From Cupriavidus oxalaticus (lineage in GTDB: Bacteria > Pseudomonadota > Gammaproteobacteria > Burkholderiales > Burkholderiaceae), in assembly GCF_016894385.1 (NCBI RefSeq), contig NZ_CP069812.1, forward strand, positions 3,791,001 through 3,855,000: 64,000 bases of DNA, written 5' to 3'. This document shows, piece by piece, positions 62,291 through 64,000 of the stretch. Under the pieces are notes generated by a model. That model saw only the letters and a program-made list of their open reading frames with translations. It did no database searches and was not told the origin of the DNA. The position numbers and the translations under genes are program-made. Position 1 is the stretch's first letter; every line of letters starts with the position of its first letter.

Positions 62291-63772
62291 TTAATCGCCG
62301 ACCGGCAGCTTCAGCACCGCGCGCACGCCAACGCCCTGCGCGCCGTCGCCAAGCTCCACGGTCCCGCCGAAGCGCGACGCCATCTCGCGCGAGATCGCCA
62401 GCCCGAGCCCGGAGCCGGGCTCGGCATTGCCCACGCGGCGGTAGAAGCGCGCAAAGACCTTCTCGCGCTCCCCGGCCGGGATGCCCGGCCCGTCGTCTTC
62501 CACGATCAGGCAAGCCGTTTCGTCGTCGCGCGTTGCCGACAAGGTGATCCGGCTGCCGCGCGGCGAGTACTGGATCGCGTTGTGCACCAGGTTGGCCAGC
62601 GCCTCGCGCAGCAGCGCCGGATCGGCGCGCACCGGCAGCTTCAGCCCCGGCACCGGCTCCCAGCCGAAGTCCTGCTGCTTGCCGCGCGCCAGCGGCAGGT
62701 AGTCGAGCGCCACCTGCTCGGCCACGGCGACGGCGTCGATGATGTCGATGGCGTCCGCTTCCTGCGCGTTCTCGCCATGGTGCTGGCGTACCCGCGCCAG
62801 CGCCAGCAACTGGTTGGTCAGGCGCGCGGCCTGCTCCAGCTGCGTGACGATGCCGCCCACCGCCTCGCCCGCGGCGCGGCGCGCGGCTTCCGGATCGGGA
62901 TCGCGCAGCTGGCGCTGGGCGTATTCGGCCTGCGTCTTCAGGATCGCCAGCGGCGTGCGCAGCTGGTGCGCGGCATCGGCGATGAACTGCGCCTGCGACT
63001 GCGCCATCGCCGCAGAGCGCGATACGTGCAGGTTGACCGCGTCGACCAGCGGCCGCACCTCGGACGGCACGCGCTCGAAGGCCAGCGGCGCGAGGTCGTC
63101 GGGCGAGCGCGCCTCGACGTCGTCGCGCACGCGCCTGAGCGGGCGCAGCACGTAAGTGACGCCGCCCACCAGGATCGCCGCGCTCAGCAGGATCAGCAGC
63201 AGGTCGCGCGCCAGCGCGCTGCGCCATACCGTGGCGATCAGCGCGCTGCGCGGCTCGGCAGTCTCGGCGACCTGGATGATCACGCGCATGCGCGCATCGG
63301 GCCGGTACACGGGGCGCGCCATCACGCCGATGCGCACCGCCTCGCCCAGGTACTGGGTATCGTAGAAACGCGGCGTGTTGTTGACGAGGTCGCCGGCGGG
63401 CAGCGGCAGGTCGTCATAGCCGGTAATGGTTTCCACCTTGCCGGCCCGCTCCAGCGACACGCGGTAGTACACATGGGTCTGCGCCGCGCTCTCGAACATT
63501 TCCATGGCGGCGTCGGGCAGCGTGAGCTGGATGCTCTCGCCGGCCATGCCGATGGCGTTGTCGATGGTGCGGATCGAGCCGTACAGCGAGCGGTCGTAGG
63601 CCCGGTTGGCGGCGTCGCGCAGCGTGCCGTAGCTGAGCCAGGTGTCGATCGCCATCATCGCCGCCAGCGCCGGCACCAGCAGCAACAGCAGCTGGCGGCG
63701 CAGGCTGCCGCGCCGCCACAGCAGCACCGGATGGCGCGGCCCCAGGCGCATGGTCGCTGCCTTCCAGCGCAT
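62291..63772 (-). CDS. TctE-like sensor histidine kinase
   Basis: A 493-residue membrane kinase with two helices (LLLLLVPALAAMMAI and LLLILLSAAILVGGVTYVL) bracketing a periplasmic sensor domain of about 145 residues of the 2CSK_N type. It then has a HAMP-like region, the HisKA box ADAAHQLRTPLAILKTQAEYA and a HATPase domain with EDDGPGIP and GSGLGLAISREMA. The HQLRTPL box and layout match TctE, which senses tricarboxylates and controls tct transporters. The start at 63772 lies one base after the stop of the response regulator gene, so they are coupled. A tctCBA set lies about 4.4 kb away and may be its target. Confidence 0.9.
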   Translation of the reverse strand: MRWKAATMRLGPRHPVLLWRRGSLRRQLLLLLVPALAAMMAIDTWLSYGTLRDAANRAYDRSLYGSIRTIDNAIGMAGESIQLTLPDAAMEMFESAAQTHVYYRVSLERAGKVETITGYDDLPLPAGDLVNNTPRFYDTQYLGEAVRIGVMARPVYRPDARMRVIIQVAETAEPRSALIATVWRSALARDLLLILLSAAILVGGVTYVLRPLRRVRDDVEARSPDDLAPLAFERVPSEVRPLVDAVNLHVSRSAAMAQSQAQFIADAAHQLRTPLAILKTQAEYAQRQLRDPDPEAARRAAGEAVGGIVTQLEQAARLTNQLLALARVRQHHGENAQEADAIDIIDAVAVAEQVALDYLPLARGKQQDFGWEPVPGLKLPVRADPALLREALANLVHNAIQYSPRGSRITLSATRDDETACLIVEDDGPGIPAGEREKVFARFYRRVGNAEPGSGLGLAISREMASRFGGTVELGDGAQGVGVRAVLKLPVGD

Positions 63773-63773
63773 G

Positions 63774-64000
63774 TCAGCGCCCGGCCTCGGGCTCGAGCAG
63801 GTAGCCGAAGCCGCGCAGCGTGACGATGGTGACCCCATGCCCGGCCAGCTTCTTGCGCAGCCGGTAGACCAGCACTTCGATCGCGTCGGGCGAGACGTCG
63901 GCGTCGAGCGAGAACACCTTGTCGAGCAGCTGCGCCTTGGTCAGCGGCTGGCCGCTGCGTGCCAGCAGCGCGCCCAGCAGCGTCGATTCGCGCGGCGTCA
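63774..64000 (-). CDS. OmpR/TctD-type response regulator, C-terminal part (runs off the window)
   Basis: The last ~75 residues of a winged-helix response regulator: SGQPLTKAQLLDKVFSLD, then PDAIEVLVYRLRKKLAG and IVTLRGFGYLLE, ending EPEAGR. These are the DNA-recognition helix and C-terminal hairpin of the OmpR/PhoB family. The receiver domain lies outside the window. It is coupled to the TctE-like kinase. Confidence 0.9.
   Translation of the reverse strand, partial: TPRESTLLGALLARSGQPLTKAQLLDKVFSLDADVSPDAIEVLVYRLRKKLAGHGVTIVTLRGFGYLLEPEAGR

Overview
The window is high-GC chromosomal DNA from a betaproteobacterium of the Burkholderiales, most likely Cupriavidus or a close Ralstonia relative. 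That placement rests on gene content (an NtrY/NtrX-like pair beside rsmB, a Bug/TctC-type tricarboxylate transporter, GTP-dependent PEP carboxykinase) and on the codon and base composition. No alignment was run, so genus is an inference.

Region 1 (1-12868) looks accessory. It carries a type I secretion operon on the minus strand: a small membrane-anchored protein, a 2456-residue secreted calcium-binding repeat protein, an ABC exporter and the start of an HlyD adaptor. Behind it lie an AT-rich promoter region, a small membrane protein and a headless domain fragment. This block abuts the 3' end of a tRNA-Phe gene, a classical island insertion site.

Region 2 (12869-27339) is core housekeeping: tRNA-Phe with its own promoter and terminator, an NtrY-like kinase with an AAA-less NtrX-like regulator, a DUF4390 protein, rsmB, then htpX, fmt and def on the minus strand. 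Reading the other way are a LysM protein, dprA, a thioredoxin-like protein and topB. A 124-bp MITE-like element with 17-bp terminal inverted repeats and a perfect 12-bp duplication sits after topB.

Region 3 (27590-45713) holds regulatory and metabolic genes: a LysR regulator divergent from a tiny secreted protein made of four 12-residue repeats; a glycine-zipper protein; the pyruvate-type transporter cstA with ybdD, divergent from a Cache histidine kinase and NarL-type regulator that probably control it; pckG; a D-2-hydroxyacid dehydrogenase; an MFS exporter; a periodic array of DnaA-box-like 9-mers in front of a MOSC gene; an RND efflux pair; and an orphan Xre regulator.

Region 4 (45933-54114) is the most interesting block. 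A Fur-box-like site precedes a TonB-dependent haem-type receptor, an exported and membrane-anchored CobN-like chelatase, a MotA/TolQ/ExbB-like channel, a DUF2149 protein and a ChaN-type haem-binding lipoprotein. The order matches the hmuR-S-U-V genes of Bacteroidetes and suggests a PMF-driven periplasmic device that takes iron or another metal out of a tetrapyrrole.

Region 5 (54633-64000) holds a tctCBA transporter, an AbrB-type membrane protein, a thioesterase-patatin pair, a glutathione-reductase-like enzyme, and a TctE-like kinase with the C-terminal end of its response regulator. Two families of palindromic intergenic repeats (GTCATTCCCGCG type and CCCTCTCCC type) recur between convergent or terminal genes across the window.
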